Of a DNA stretch of 64,000 bases, positions 25,102-34,101 are shown in pieces. The stretch's first letter is position 1. Every line of letters begins with the position of its first letter. The translations under genes and the position numbers were made by a program. Source of the stretch: an uncultured Acetatifactor sp. (GTDB lineage: Bacteria > Bacillota > Clostridia > Lachnospirales > Lachnospiraceae); assembly GCA_947588705.1 (NCBI GenBank), contig CANPYT010000003.1, positions 1-64,000 on the forward strand, in the 5' to 3' direction. The notes below the pieces were generated by a model. That model was given only the letters and a program-made list of their open reading frames with translations, did not search any database and was not told the DNA's origin.

Positions 25102-25942
25102 ACAGCTCCATCTTTTCCTTCACGGTCGCTTTGATCGCCTCTGTACCGGGCGCCAACAGCTTTCTGGGGTCAAATCCCTTGCCTTCCAGATCTTTACCGG
25201 CTTCCACATATTTCCGGGTTGCCTCCGCAAACGCCAGCTGGCATTCGGTATTCACGTTGATCTTTGCAACGCCAAGTGTGATCGCCTTTTTGATCATATC
25301 CGCGGGGATACCGGTACCGCCGTGAAGCACCAGGGGGAGCTCGCCGGTCAACTGCTGGACCGCATCCAGGGTCTCAAAGCTCAGGCCCTTCCAGTTAGCA
25401 GGATATTTGCCGTGAATGTTGCCGATGCCTGCCGCCAGGAAATCGACGCCCAGGTCTGCGATCGCCTTGCACTCCTTGGGATCAGCGCACTCGCCCATAC
25501 CTATAACGCCGTCTTCTTCACCGCCGATGGAGCCAACCTCAGCCTCGATGGACAATCCCTTGCCATGAGCGGCAGCCACCAGCTCGGTAGTCTTCTGCAC
25601 ATTCTCGTCAATGGGATAATGGGAACCGTCAAACATGATGGACGAGAATCCTGCCTCAATACATTTATAGCAGCCCTCAAATGAGCCGTGATCCAGATGC
25701 AGCGCAACGGGCACATCGATATCCAGATCCTTCAGCAGGCCGTTTACCATACCCACAACAGCGTGATAACCGCCCATGTACTTACCGGCGCCTTCCGACA
25801 CACCCAGGATCACAGGGGACTTGTTTTCCTTTGCCGTCAGCAGGATGGCCTTGGTCCACTCCAGGTTGTTGATGTTGAACTGGCCGACCGCATAGTGGCC
25901 GGCTTTTGCTTTTTTGAGCATTTCAGTTGCTGATACTAACAT
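25079..25942 (-). CDS. fba: Class II fructose-1,6-bisphosphate aldolase
   Basis: 287 aa from ATG at 25942 (MLVSATEMLKKAKAGHYAVG) behind GGAGGT; five track residues before it include the ribosome site. Zinc and active-site motifs: VALHLDHGSFEGCYKCIEAG, SIEAEVGSIGGEED, LVLHGGTGIPADMI, KINVNTECQLAF. The enzyme splits fructose-1,6-bisphosphate into DHAP and G3P in glycolysis. A TTGACA lies about 40 bases upstream of the start but its -10 is ambiguous. Confidence 0.95.
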   Translation of the reverse strand: MLVSATEMLKKAKAGHYAVGQFNINNLEWTKAILLTAKENKSPVILGVSEGAGKYMGGYHAVVGMVNGLLKDLDIDVPVALHLDHGSFEGCYKCIEAGFSSIMFDGSHYPIDENVQKTTELVAAAHGKGLSIEAEVGSIGGEEDGVIGMGECADPKECKAIADLGVDFLAAGIGNIHGKYPANWKGLSFETLDAVQQLTGELPLVLHGGTGIPADMIKKAITLGVAKINVNTECQLAFAEATRKYVEAGKDLEGKGFDPRKLLAPGTEAIKATVKEKMELFGSVGKA

Positions 25943-26069
25943 TTTGATTACCTCCATAATATATTTTTATATTGCGTTTAGCCTGTCAAAATATATATCT
26001 GTAGTATAACACAGGACGATATAAAAAGAAATACCCCATTTATTTTTAGGTTTCCCCCATAATTCCTCT

Positions 26070-26957
26070 TTACTCCTTTACCCGGATCTCCATTCCCTTA
26101 TTGATATTCCGGATCTTCACGCTCTTGTGGCTTCCGCCGTTCTCGCCGTCCAAAGTCCACGCCACCGCCTCGGAGGATTCAAAGATCAGCTCTGCGGCGC
26201 GGAAGCAGTACATGACATCTGTATCAACATTATGGTTCAAAAGAGAGACCATGATATTGTTAAGTTCAATGGGATTTCTTGGTTTTTTGATCAACGTTAC
26301 CTCGAAGACGCCGTCATCCAGCAGGACATTTTTCCCGGTGATATTTTTAAAGCCTCCCACGGAGAAGGAATTGGTCACCATGCCAAAAATAAAGTCATCC
26401 ACGATGGTCTTTCCCTCCCAGCTGACCCGCATGGGAAAAGATTTTATGGATGAGAGACGTTTCATTCCCTCCAGCACATAGGCCATATGGCCCAACAGGT
26501 TTTTGACCTCCTGGTCCGTCTCATAAGACACTTCCGTAAACAGGCCGAACGCGGCAATATATACAAAAACGTCGTCATTGAACGTTCCCACATCACAAGC
26601 ATAGGTCCTGCCGTCCACTATGGTCTCCGCCGCCCGCAGCATATTTTTCGGCAGAGACAGGCTTCCGCCAAAATCATTGGTGCTCCCTGCCGGGATATAA
26701 CCAAGGGGAGTCTTAAAACCGCTTTCCATCATACCTGTGACGGTTTCATCCAGGGTTCCATCGCCGCCGCTGCAGACCACCAGCTCATAATCTCCGGGCC
26801 GGCATTTCATAAGCCGCCTTGCATCTCCCTTGGCCTGCGTGGGAAAAACCGTGATCTCATACCCTGCTTTCGCAAACACGTCCAAAATATCGGAAAGCTT
26901 GTTTTTTATTTTTGCCTTGCCGGCCTTTGGATTATAAATAAAAAGTAGTTTCTTCAA
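26070..26957 (-). CDS. YegS/DagK-type diacylglycerol (lipid) kinase
   Basis: 295 aa from TTG at 26957 (LKKLLFIYNPKAGKAKIKN), behind GAGGTG; a GTG three codons earlier is the track start. The DAGK catalytic domain is intact: LFIYNPKAGK, VVCSGGDGTLDETV, GYIPAGSTNDFG. The family phosphorylates diacylglycerol or related lipids, recycling them into phosphatidic acid. It is the last gene of the ftsH-to-crh run. Substrate cannot be told from sequence. Confidence 0.88.
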   Translation of the reverse strand: MKKLLFIYNPKAGKAKIKNKLSDILDVFAKAGYEITVFPTQAKGDARRLMKCRPGDYELVVCSGGDGTLDETVTGMMESGFKTPLGYIPAGSTNDFGGSLSLPKNMLRAAETIVDGRTYACDVGTFNDDVFVYIAAFGLFTEVSYETDQEVKNLLGHMAYVLEGMKRLSSIKSFPMRVSWEGKTIVDDFIFGMVTNSFSVGGFKNITGKNVLLDDGVFEVTLIKKPRNPIELNNIMVSLLNHNVDTDVMYCFRAAELIFESSEAVAWTLDGENGGSHKSVKIRNINKGMEIRVKE

Positions 26958-27050
26958 AGTCCACACCTCGGCGTAAAGTTTGTCAAAAAAGGCGAAACCA
27001 ACAGTATCCTATTGACTTCGCCCCACCTTATGCGATCTGCCCGGCGATCC

Positions 27051-27311
27051 TTATGCCGTCTTGCCGCTCAGAAAATGTTCGATTCCGTCCACAGCCGCCT
27101 TTTCGTCAGTGCCTTCCGCAGAGACGGTCAGGGCTTCTCCGTTGTCCAGCCCAAGGCTCATCATTCCCATAATGCTCTTGGCATTCACCCTCTTATCGCC
27201 CGACTGGATATAGATCCTGCTTTCGTACTTGCTGGCTTCCTGCACTAACAGCGCCACCGGCCTGGCCTCAAGACCGTTTTCCAGGTTGACCTGAATATCC
27301 TTCTTTGTCAT
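27051..27311 (-). CDS. Crh-like HPr paralogue with Glu15 in place of His15
   Basis: 86 aa, HPr length and fold. The active loop reads NGLEARPVALLVQEA: position 15, the PTS phospho-His, is Glu, so it cannot pass phosphate in the sugar PTS. Ser46 is kept in NAKSIMGMMSLGL, the HPr kinase target. In Bacillus, Crh has Gln15 and sits in the same rapZ-whiA neighbourhood, acting only as a CcpA co-regulator through Ser46-P. The gene order here (rapZ-whiA-this gene) and the hprK gene a few kb upstream support a Crh-type role. The ribosome site is a strong GGAGGAATT. Confidence 0.82.
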   Translation of the reverse strand: MTKKDIQVNLENGLEARPVALLVQEASKYESRIYIQSGDKRVNAKSIMGMMSLGLDNGEALTVSAEGTDEKAAVDGIEHFLSGKTA

Positions 27312-27356
27312 AATAATTCCTCCTCAATCTCTCACACTCTGCCAAATACAGGCGGT

Positions 27357-28229
27357 TTATAATCCCGATCTGAGCTTATCTGCCAATTCGCTTAATTTAC
27401 GAAGCCTGTGGTTGACCCCTGACTTTCCAATAGGGGGGCTGAAACACTCTCCCAATTCTTTCAGCGGAAGATCCTGATTCTCCAGGCGGATCTCCGCCAT
27501 CTCCCGGAGCCCCTGGGAAAGATTCTGCAATCCGTAATGGGCCCTGATATATTCGATATCTTCTACCTGCTTTGCGGCGGCATTCACTGTCTTGGCAATA
27601 TTGGCTGTCTCACAGTTTACCCGGCGGTTTACCGAATTTCTCATCTCCTTAAGGATCCGCAGATTTTCAAGATTCATCAGGGAAACCGGCGCCTCGCATA
27701 CATTCAGCAGATCCACGATGCCGGCCCCCTCTTTCAGGTAGACCACATGATACTTTTTCCGCAGGATCCTTTTTGACTCAATGTCAAAGTGGCCGATCAC
27801 TTCCTGAAGCTGATCCGCCTTTGCCTCGTCTGTGCAGTCAAATTCCAGATGATAGCCTTTGGAAGGATCGCTCATGGAACCAACACTCAAAAAAGCCCCT
27901 CGCAAAAAAGCCCGCTGACAGCAGGAATTTTTTAACAGAATCCTGCTCACCGGCTCTTCCGGGTCTCCAATGCCTTCCAAAACTTTCCGCATCTCCTGAT
28001 ACGTCAACGCCGAACCAGTTTCTATATTATATGTTTTTTTCAATAATGTAAAGCCTTTTCTCACAACGGCTTCATTTTCTGTCTGAAAGCCAATGGTATA
28101 TAAGCCGTTGTCATCACGCCCGTACTGGCCGGAAAAATGTATGATGGCGGCCAGCTCCGCGATCTGGCAGTGCCTGGCCGGACTGATATGCCTGGCGAGC
28201 TCATTCTTCACATCACCCGAAAACGACAT
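27357..28229 (-). CDS. whiA: WhiA, sporulation/division regulator-like DNA-binding protein
   Basis: 290 aa. N-terminal MSFSGDVKNELARH and the LAGLIDADG-like body (RAFLRGAFLSVGSMSDPSKGYHLEF) are followed by the C-terminal HTH (LGECFSPPIGKSGVNHRLRKL). These are the two hallmarks of WhiA. In Firmicutes WhiA affects cell division and chromosome segregation. It sits between rapZ and the crh-like gene as in Bacilli. Confidence 0.93.
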   Translation of the reverse strand: MSFSGDVKNELARHISPARHCQIAELAAIIHFSGQYGRDDNGLYTIGFQTENEAVVRKGFTLLKKTYNIETGSALTYQEMRKVLEGIGDPEEPVSRILLKNSCCQRAFLRGAFLSVGSMSDPSKGYHLEFDCTDEAKADQLQEVIGHFDIESKRILRKKYHVVYLKEGAGIVDLLNVCEAPVSLMNLENLRILKEMRNSVNRRVNCETANIAKTVNAAAKQVEDIEYIRAHYGLQNLSQGLREMAEIRLENQDLPLKELGECFSPPIGKSGVNHRLRKLSELADKLRSGL

Positions 28230-28278
28230 GGGCTGGTCCTCTCCCGGCTGTAGAGCCGCTGCGCGGCCGGTCTGCCTT

Positions 28279-29145
28279 TTACTTTCCGGGATTCTTTACA
28301 TCCCTGTGATACAGCTTGATGCCGTAAGTTCCCTGATCCTTCATACGCTTGTACAATTCATTGGCAAGGGTGATGCTCCTGTGCTTGCCGCCGGTACAGC
28401 CGATAGCCACTACAAGGCTGTTTTTGCCCTCCTTCACATAATTCGGGAGGAGGAACTGTATCATATCCGTCAGCTTTGCCATAAAGGTCTCAGCCTCCTC
28501 AAAACTCATCACATAGTCCTGGACTTCCTTGTCATTGCCTGTTTTCTCTTTCAGATGGTCAATATAGAAGGGATTCGGCAGAAACCGGACATCAAATACC
28601 AGATCTGCGTCCACCGGGATCCCGTACTTAAATCCGAAGGACATCACTGTTACCATGAGGCTGTTGTATTCTCCGTTCTCCACAAAGATCCGCCCCAGCT
28701 CCTCTTTCAGCTCCCTGGTCAGAAGATGCGTGGAGTCAATGACATAGTCGGCGCTTTTTCGCACATTCTCCAGCACCTGCCGCTCCCTGCGAACGCCGTC
28801 CTCCACCCTTCCGTCCGGGGCCAGCGGATGCATCCTTCTGCTCTCCTTATAGCGCTTGATCAGCGCGTTTTCATCAGCCTCCATGAACAGGATCTCAAAG
28901 GAATAGCCCTTCTGCTTCAGTTGGGCAAGGATCCGGGTGGCGTCCTCAAAAGACTGGTCGGTACGGACATCCAGCCCAAGCGCCACTTTACTGACCTCGC
29001 TGTTTGGCATGGAGATCAGCTCCACAAATTTTTCCACCAGGGAAATAGGCAGGTTGTCCACACAATAAAAGCCTACATCTTCCAACATTTTCAGAACGGT
29101 GCTTTTTCCGCTGCCGCTCATACCGGTCACAACTACAAATCTCAT
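28279..29145 (-). CDS. rapZ: RapZ/YvcJ nucleotide-binding protein (RNase adapter family)
   Basis: 288 aa. The P-loop MSGSGKST starts at residue ~9, followed by LEDVGFYCVDNLP, a family signature. The C-terminal domain contains MSFGFKYGIPVDADLVFDVRFLPNPFY and AIGCTGGKHRS. The protein binds GTP/ATP and, in other bacteria, links amino-sugar metabolism to RNA turnover or to competence. It lies between murB and whiA. The leader carries the recurring CAGAGTGTGAGG motif. Confidence 0.93.
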   Translation of the reverse strand: MRFVVVTGMSGSGKSTVLKMLEDVGFYCVDNLPISLVEKFVELISMPNSEVSKVALGLDVRTDQSFEDATRILAQLKQKGYSFEILFMEADENALIKRYKESRRMHPLAPDGRVEDGVRRERQVLENVRKSADYVIDSTHLLTRELKEELGRIFVENGEYNSLMVTVMSFGFKYGIPVDADLVFDVRFLPNPFYIDHLKEKTGNDKEVQDYVMSFEEAETFMAKLTDMIQFLLPNYVKEGKNSLVVAIGCTGGKHRSITLANELYKRMKDQGTYGIKLYHRDVKNPGK

Positions 29146-29192
29146 AATCCCTCACACTCTGTCGTCACATAACAAAACGGTTTTTCTGCGGT

Positions 29193-30101
29193 TTATTCCA
29201 GATAGATGACCTCTGTCTCCAGATCCACTCCAAATCGCAGCTTCACCCGCTCCCGCACCTCGCAGATCACATCCAGCACATCCTGGGCGGAGGCTTTTCC
29301 CACATTGATGATAAAGCCGCAGTGCTTGTCGGAGACTCTGGCTCCCCCTGTCTGATAGCCGCGCATCCCTGCATCCATGATCAGTTTGCCCGCATAATAC
29401 CCCTCCGGCCTTTTGAACGTGCTTCCTGCGCTGGGATATTCCAGCGGCTGTTTCGCCCGGCGCTTCTCCGCAAGCTCCTCCATCTTTGCCTGGATCTGCT
29501 CCCTGTCTCCTTCCTTCAGTTCAAAGGTCACTTCCGTGACGGTAAAGGAATTTTTCCGGAGAGCGCTGGTGCGATACCCAAACTCCATGGTGCTGTTGTC
29601 AAACACCATCGTCTCTCCCTGCCTGCTGACCACCTTTACCTGCGTCACGACCTGGCTCAGCTCTCCGTCATAAGCCCCGGCATTCATCACCACGCCGCCG
29701 CCCACAGTTCCCGGAATGCCGGATGCAAATTCTAAGCCTGTGAGGCTGTGCTCCAGGGCTTTTTTCGCCACCTGCGCCAGCGGCGCCCCCGCCTGGGCTA
29801 TAATATGGCAGCCCTCCACCCGGATCTCACTCATGCCCTTCCCGATCCGAAGAATGACGCCGGGATAACCGTGGTCGCTGACCAGAAGGTTGCTGCCGTT
29901 GCCCAATATGAAAAAGCGCTCTTCTATAAGAGACAGATACTTCTGGACATTTCTCAGCTGTTCCTCATTTTCCAGTTCCAACAGGCAATCGGCAGGCCCC
30001 CCTATCCGAAAGGTGGTGTGGCCTGCCATCGGCTCCTGCAGATAAATATTCTTCTCCGGCACAAAACTTTTCAACGCTTCTATTACTGCTTCACTGATCA
30101 T
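29193..30101 (-). CDS. murB: UDP-N-acetylenolpyruvoylglucosamine reductase
   Basis: 302 aa. FAD-binding motifs TTFRIGGPADCLLEL and ILGNGSNLLVSDHGYPG, then EFASGIPGTVGGGVVMNAGAYDGEL, and the late YPSAGSTFKRPEGYYAG and GFIINVGKAS. This is the type II MurB pattern. It makes UDP-MurNAc, the second step of peptidoglycan precursor synthesis, in the cytoplasm. It sits in the run hprK-glk-murB-rapZ-whiA. Confidence 0.95.
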   Translation of the reverse strand: MISEAVIEALKSFVPEKNIYLQEPMAGHTTFRIGGPADCLLELENEEQLRNVQKYLSLIEERFFILGNGSNLLVSDHGYPGVILRIGKGMSEIRVEGCHIIAQAGAPLAQVAKKALEHSLTGLEFASGIPGTVGGGVVMNAGAYDGELSQVVTQVKVVSRQGETMVFDNSTMEFGYRTSALRKNSFTVTEVTFELKEGDREQIQAKMEELAEKRRAKQPLEYPSAGSTFKRPEGYYAGKLIMDAGMRGYQTGGARVSDKHCGFIINVGKASAQDVLDVICEVRERVKLRFGVDLETEVIYLE

Positions 30102-30150
30102 ACTTTGTCATTTCCTGTTCTGACATTTTTTATTCCTGCGGGGTATTTGG

Positions 30151-31092
30151 TCAGCGGCACAGGATCATGCCCGCTGCGCCGTAGATCCCCGCATCGTTCC
30201 CAAGCTCCGCCAACGCCAGCTTCACTCCCCTGCAGGGAGGGAACGCATATTTATCCAATTCCGGGCGGACAAATTCCAGAAGGATCTCCCCGGCCTTTGA
30301 AACGCCTCCGCCGATCACAAATACTTCCGGGTTTACCACATTAGCAACTGCCGCAAGGCCCTTTCCCAGATACCGGCCGAACCGCCCTGCGATCTCTATG
30401 GCGACCTTATCTCCCGCTTTCACCGCGTCAAACACTGCCTTGGCGGACAGATTGCCCTCCCGCAGAGTGCTGGGGGCATCGTCCTCAGCCAGCCGTCTCC
30501 TGGCCAGGCGGACGATTCCCGTAGCGGACGCATACTGCTCCAGGCAGCCCTTGTTCTTACAGCCGCATTCCTCCGTCTCATTGTCTTCTATATGGATGTG
30601 GCCGATCTCGCCTGCCGCTCCCGTGGCGCCTGTGATAATACTTCCATTCACGATGATACCGCCGCCCACGCCCGTGCCCAGCGTTACCGCCACCATATTT
30701 CTGTAGCCCTTGCCGCCACCCTGCCACATTTCGCCGAAAGCGGCGGCATTGGCATCGTTAGCTACCTTTACCGGTACATTAATATATGCGTTGAGCGCTT
30801 TTGGTATGTTAAAGGGCCTCCATCCGATATTGACCGAGCCGCCCACAAGAGTTCCCTCAGCGTCTACCGCCCCCGGAACGCCGATGCCGATGCCGACCAG
30901 ATCCTTCTCTTCGATTCCCTTTTCCTTCATTTTCTTCCGGATGCTCTCCGCCACATCCGGAAGGATGGATGCCCCCTCGTTGTCCTTCACCGTGGGGATT
31001 TCCCACTTGTCCAGGACGCGGCCGTCCAGATCAAAAAGCCCCAGTTTCACCGTGGTGCCCCCCACGTCTACGCCAAATGCATAATTTCCCAT
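30151..31092 (-). CDS. glcK: ROK-family glucokinase
   Basis: 313 aa. ATP-binding FGVDVGGTTVKLGLFD at the N-terminus, sugar-site VANDANAAAFGE, then VTLGTGVGGGIIVNG, and the ROK zinc motif GHIHIEDNETEECGCKNKGCLEQYAS. It phosphorylates glucose to glucose-6-phosphate. It is 26 bases downstream of hprK, so glucose entry and HPr-Ser-P control are co-expressed. Confidence 0.93.
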   Translation of the reverse strand: MGNYAFGVDVGGTTVKLGLFDLDGRVLDKWEIPTVKDNEGASILPDVAESIRKKMKEKGIEEKDLVGIGIGVPGAVDAEGTLVGGSVNIGWRPFNIPKALNAYINVPVKVANDANAAAFGEMWQGGGKGYRNMVAVTLGTGVGGGIIVNGSIITGATGAAGEIGHIHIEDNETEECGCKNKGCLEQYASATGIVRLARRRLAEDDAPSTLREGNLSAKAVFDAVKAGDKVAIEIAGRFGRYLGKGLAAVANVVNPEVFVIGGGVSKAGEILLEFVRPELDKYAFPPCRGVKLALAELGNDAGIYGAAGMILCR

Positions 31093-31118
31093 ATTCCTTA
31101 CCCCTTTCCGGCCTGTTT

Positions 31119-32063
31119 TTATTCTTCGTCCTCTTCGTCACGCCGCTTGGCCAGAGAATTTTGTACTCTCGTATATAGCTCCTGGGCGGCGTTATACCCC
31201 ATCTTTTTCTGGCGGTGGTTGACCGCCGCGGACTCACAGATAATAGCCAGGTTCCGCCCGGGGCGGATGGGAATATCGTGGCACACCACTTTATTTCCCA
31301 GATATTCGGTATATTTTTCCTCCAGGCCAAGCCTGTCATACTCCTTGTCTTTGTCCCAATCCTCCAACCGGATCACCAGGTCTATGTTCTGGGTGTCCTT
31401 TACGGAAGAAGCGCCAAACAGCGCTTTTATATCCACAATACCTATGCCGCGCAGCTCGATCAAATGCTTTGTCACATCCGGCGCACTGCCCACCAGAGTG
31501 TCATCGCTCACCTTCCGCAGCTCCACCACATCGTCCGTCACCAGCCTATGCCCTCTCTTCACCAGCTCCAACGCCGCCTCGGATTTGCCGATACCGCTCT
31601 CACCGGTAATAAGCACACCCTCGCCATAGACATCGACCAACACGCCGTGCACGGAAATACAGGGCGCAAGTTTCACATTCAGCCAGCGTATGGTCTCGGC
31701 CATAAACGCGGATGTGGACTTCTTGGTAGAGAGCAGCGGTATCCGGTGCGCCAGGGCGGATTCCATAAAAATAGGATCCGGCTGCAGTTCCCTGCAGAAC
31801 ACGATAGCAGGAATGTCATAGCTCATCAGCTCATCGTACACTTCCCGCTTTCTCGCGTCACTCAGGCTTTCCACATAAGTGTATTCCACAAATCCCACCA
31901 CCTGGAGACGGGTGGCGTCAAAATGTTCAAAATATCCCGTCAGCTGAAGAGCCGGACGGTTGATATCGGGCTGAGTGATACGGATCCCCTTCATCTCGAT
32001 CTCGGGAGTAAGATTGTCCAGTTTCATCTTTTCGATCAGCTGGTTCAAAGAAATACTTGCCAT
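31119..32063 (-). CDS. hprK: HPr kinase/phosphorylase
   Basis: 314 aa. Walker A GESGIGKSEAALEL near residue 153, then HRLVTDDVVEL, and the HprK signature LIELRGIGIVDIKALFG. Together they identify the bifunctional enzyme that puts phosphate on Ser46 of HPr/Crh when ATP and fructose bisphosphate are high and removes it when phosphate is high. The Crh-like protein in the same run is a probable target. It has its own promoter in the gap after uvrC. Confidence 0.95.
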   Translation of the reverse strand: MASISLNQLIEKMKLDNLTPEIEMKGIRITQPDINRPALQLTGYFEHFDATRLQVVGFVEYTYVESLSDARKREVYDELMSYDIPAIVFCRELQPDPIFMESALAHRIPLLSTKKSTSAFMAETIRWLNVKLAPCISVHGVLVDVYGEGVLITGESGIGKSEAALELVKRGHRLVTDDVVELRKVSDDTLVGSAPDVTKHLIELRGIGIVDIKALFGASSVKDTQNIDLVIRLEDWDKDKEYDRLGLEEKYTEYLGNKVVCHDIPIRPGRNLAIICESAAVNHRQKKMGYNAAQELYTRVQNSLAKRRDEEDEE

Positions 32064-32169
32064 GTTTTCCTCATTTCTGCGCGGCTCCTTTTGTTCCCCT
32101 CATCTCAAGGGCATCCGTACCCGGCGCCGGCCCTGCCGCGCGTAAAGCAGACCCCGTCTATTACCCTTG

Positions 32170-32198
32170 ATTGTATCACAAGGCATGGCGTATGTGAA
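32170..32198 (-). promoter_or_regulatory. Promoter upstream of hprK
   Basis: TTCACA and TACAAT are 17 bp apart, with a TG one base before the -10 (extended -10). It lies in the only sizeable gap (141 bp) of this run, between uvrC and hprK, so hprK-glk-murB-rapZ-whiA-crh can be transcribed without ftsH-uvrC. Confidence 0.6.
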
Positions 32199-32204
32199 GT
32201 AATT

Positions 32205-34094
32205 TTATTTCAGTTGTTCCTTCTCCTCCCGCTCCCTGTCCCGGAAAAATTTCCAGATGCCCTCCGCCGCACTGCGGTTTAACTCCGGCAACGCCGCCAG
32301 CTCTTCCACGGACGCCGCCCTGATCTCGTCAATGGACTTAAAATGCCGCATCAGCGCTTTCCGGCGGGCGGGCCCCACGCCCGGAATGTCATCCAGCACC
32401 GACTTCACCTGGGCCTTGCTTCGCAGAGACCGGTGATACTCGATGGCAAACCGGTGCGCTTCATCCTGCACCCGGGTGATCAGCTTAAACCCCTCGGAAT
32501 GTGTATCGATCGGCAATTCCACATTGTTAAAATACAGCCCTCTGGTACGGTGGCTGTCGTCTTTGACCATGCCGCAGACCGGAATGGAAATGTGCAGTTC
32601 TTCCAACACGGACAGGGCAATATTCACCTGCCCGCGGCCGCCGTCCATCATCAGCAGATCCGGAAATCTGGTAAAACTTCCATATTCCCTGTCCAGATCC
32701 TTTTCCGCCAGTTCCCGGCTTTCCTCCAGCCCGTGGCGAAAGCGTCTCGTCAGCACCTCCCGCATACAGGCATAATCATCCGGGCCGGACACCGTCTTGA
32801 TCCGAAATTTCCGATAATCGCTTGGCTTCGGCTTTCCCTTCTCAAACACGATCATAGAGCCTACATTTTCAAAGCCGTTTATATTTGATATGTCGAAAGC
32901 TTCCATGCGCTCGATGCGGGAAAGCCCCAACAACGCCGCGATCTCCTTCACCGCCCCCACAGTGCGGCCCTCTTCCCGCTTCAGCCGCTCCCTGTCCTGC
33001 TCCAAAATATGTTTTGCATTCTGCGCGGCCAGCTCAACCAGCTTTTCCTTGGAACCGATCTTCGGCACCCGGAGATACACCCTCGCGCCCTTCCGCCCGG
33101 TAAGCCATTTTTCGATCAACTCCCTGTCGGGAATCTCGTACTGCAGCATCAGTTCCCTGGGAATAAAGGGCGTTCCGGCATAGAACTGCTTCACAAAATT
33201 TTCTAAAATACCGGGCTTGTCATCTTCTGACACATGCGTCATATAGTAATGTTCCCGGCCGATCAGCTTGCCGTCCCGAACGAAAAACACCTGGACTACC
33301 GCTTCCCGTTCATCCTGATACAGGGCGATGACATCCTTATCTTCCCCGACGCTGTCCGTTATTTTTTGCTTTTGGGAAACAGACTTCACGCTGTTATAGA
33401 GATCCCTGTAACCGGCGGCCGCTTCAAAGTCCAACGTCTCCGCGGCTGCCTTCATCTTTCCCTCCAGGTCTTTCAAGATCAGGTTATAATTTCCGTTCAG
33501 AAATTCCAATGCCTGATCCACCTGCTCCCTGTACTGTTCCCTGCTCACATACCCCTGGCAGGGCGCAAGGCATTGTTTGATGTGATAATTCAGGCAGGGG
33601 CGCTCCAAGCCCATGTCCCTGGGAAGACTGCGGTTACAGGTGCGGAGGTGGTAAAGCTTATTCAACAGCTCTATGGTATCCTTCACCGCCGCCGCGCTGG
33701 TATAAGGCCCATAGTATTTTGACTTGTCCTTTTTCATGGTTCTGGAAAAAAGGATGCGGGGATACTCTTCCCCCACAGTGACCTTTATATAAGGATAAGT
33801 CTTATCGTCTTTTAACAGAGTATTATATTTTGGGGAATTTTCTTTGATCAGATTGTTTTCCAGCACAAGCGCTTCCAGCTCCGAGTCAGTGACAATATAC
33901 TCAAAGCGGGCGATCAGAGAGACCATCTTGTCGATCATTGGACCGCGCCCGATATTTTCCCGAAAGTAGGATCGGACGCGGTTGTGTAGATTTACGGCTT
34001 TTCCCACATACAAAATGACATCCTTGTCATCTCGCATAATGTAGACGCCTGGCTCCTTAGGGAGCTTTTTCAGTTCTTCTTCAAAGTTAAACAT
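32205..34094 (-). CDS. uvrC: Excinuclease ABC subunit C
   Basis: 629 aa. N-terminal GIY-YIG nuclease ([22 protein letters not shown]), UVR motif ([26 protein letters not shown]), RNase H-like C-terminal nuclease ([17 protein letters not shown]), and tandem HhH ([17 protein letters not shown]). It makes both incisions in nucleotide excision repair with UvrA/UvrB. It starts seven bases after the ftsH stop. Confidence 0.96.
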   Translation of the reverse strand: MFNFEEELKKLPKEPGVYIMRDDKDVILYVGKAVNLHNRVRSYFRENIGRGPMIDKMVSLIARFEYIVTDSELEALVLENNLIKENSPKYNTLLKDDKTYPYIKVTVGEEYPRILFSRTMKKDKSKYYGPYTSAAAVKDTIELLNKLYHLRTCNRSLPRDMGLERPCLNYHIKQCLAPCQGYVSREQYREQVDQALEFLNGNYNLILKDLEGKMKAAAETLDFEAAAGYRDLYNSVKSVSQKQKITDSVGEDKDVIALYQDEREAVVQVFFVRDGKLIGREHYYMTHVSEDDKPGILENFVKQFYAGTPFIPRELMLQYEIPDRELIEKWLTGRKGARVYLRVPKIGSKEKLVELAAQNAKHILEQDRERLKREEGRTVGAVKEIAALLGLSRIERMEAFDISNINGFENVGSMIVFEKGKPKPSDYRKFRIKTVSGPDDYACMREVLTRRFRHGLEESRELAEKDLDREYGSFTRFPDLLMMDGGRGQVNIALSVLEELHISIPVCGMVKDDSHRTRGLYFNNVELPIDTHSEGFKLITRVQDEAHRFAIEYHRSLRSKAQVKSVLDDIPGVGPARRKALMRHFKSIDEIRAASVEELAALPELNRSAAEGIWKFFRDREREEKEQLK

Positions 34095-34101
34095 GCGTTA
34101 T

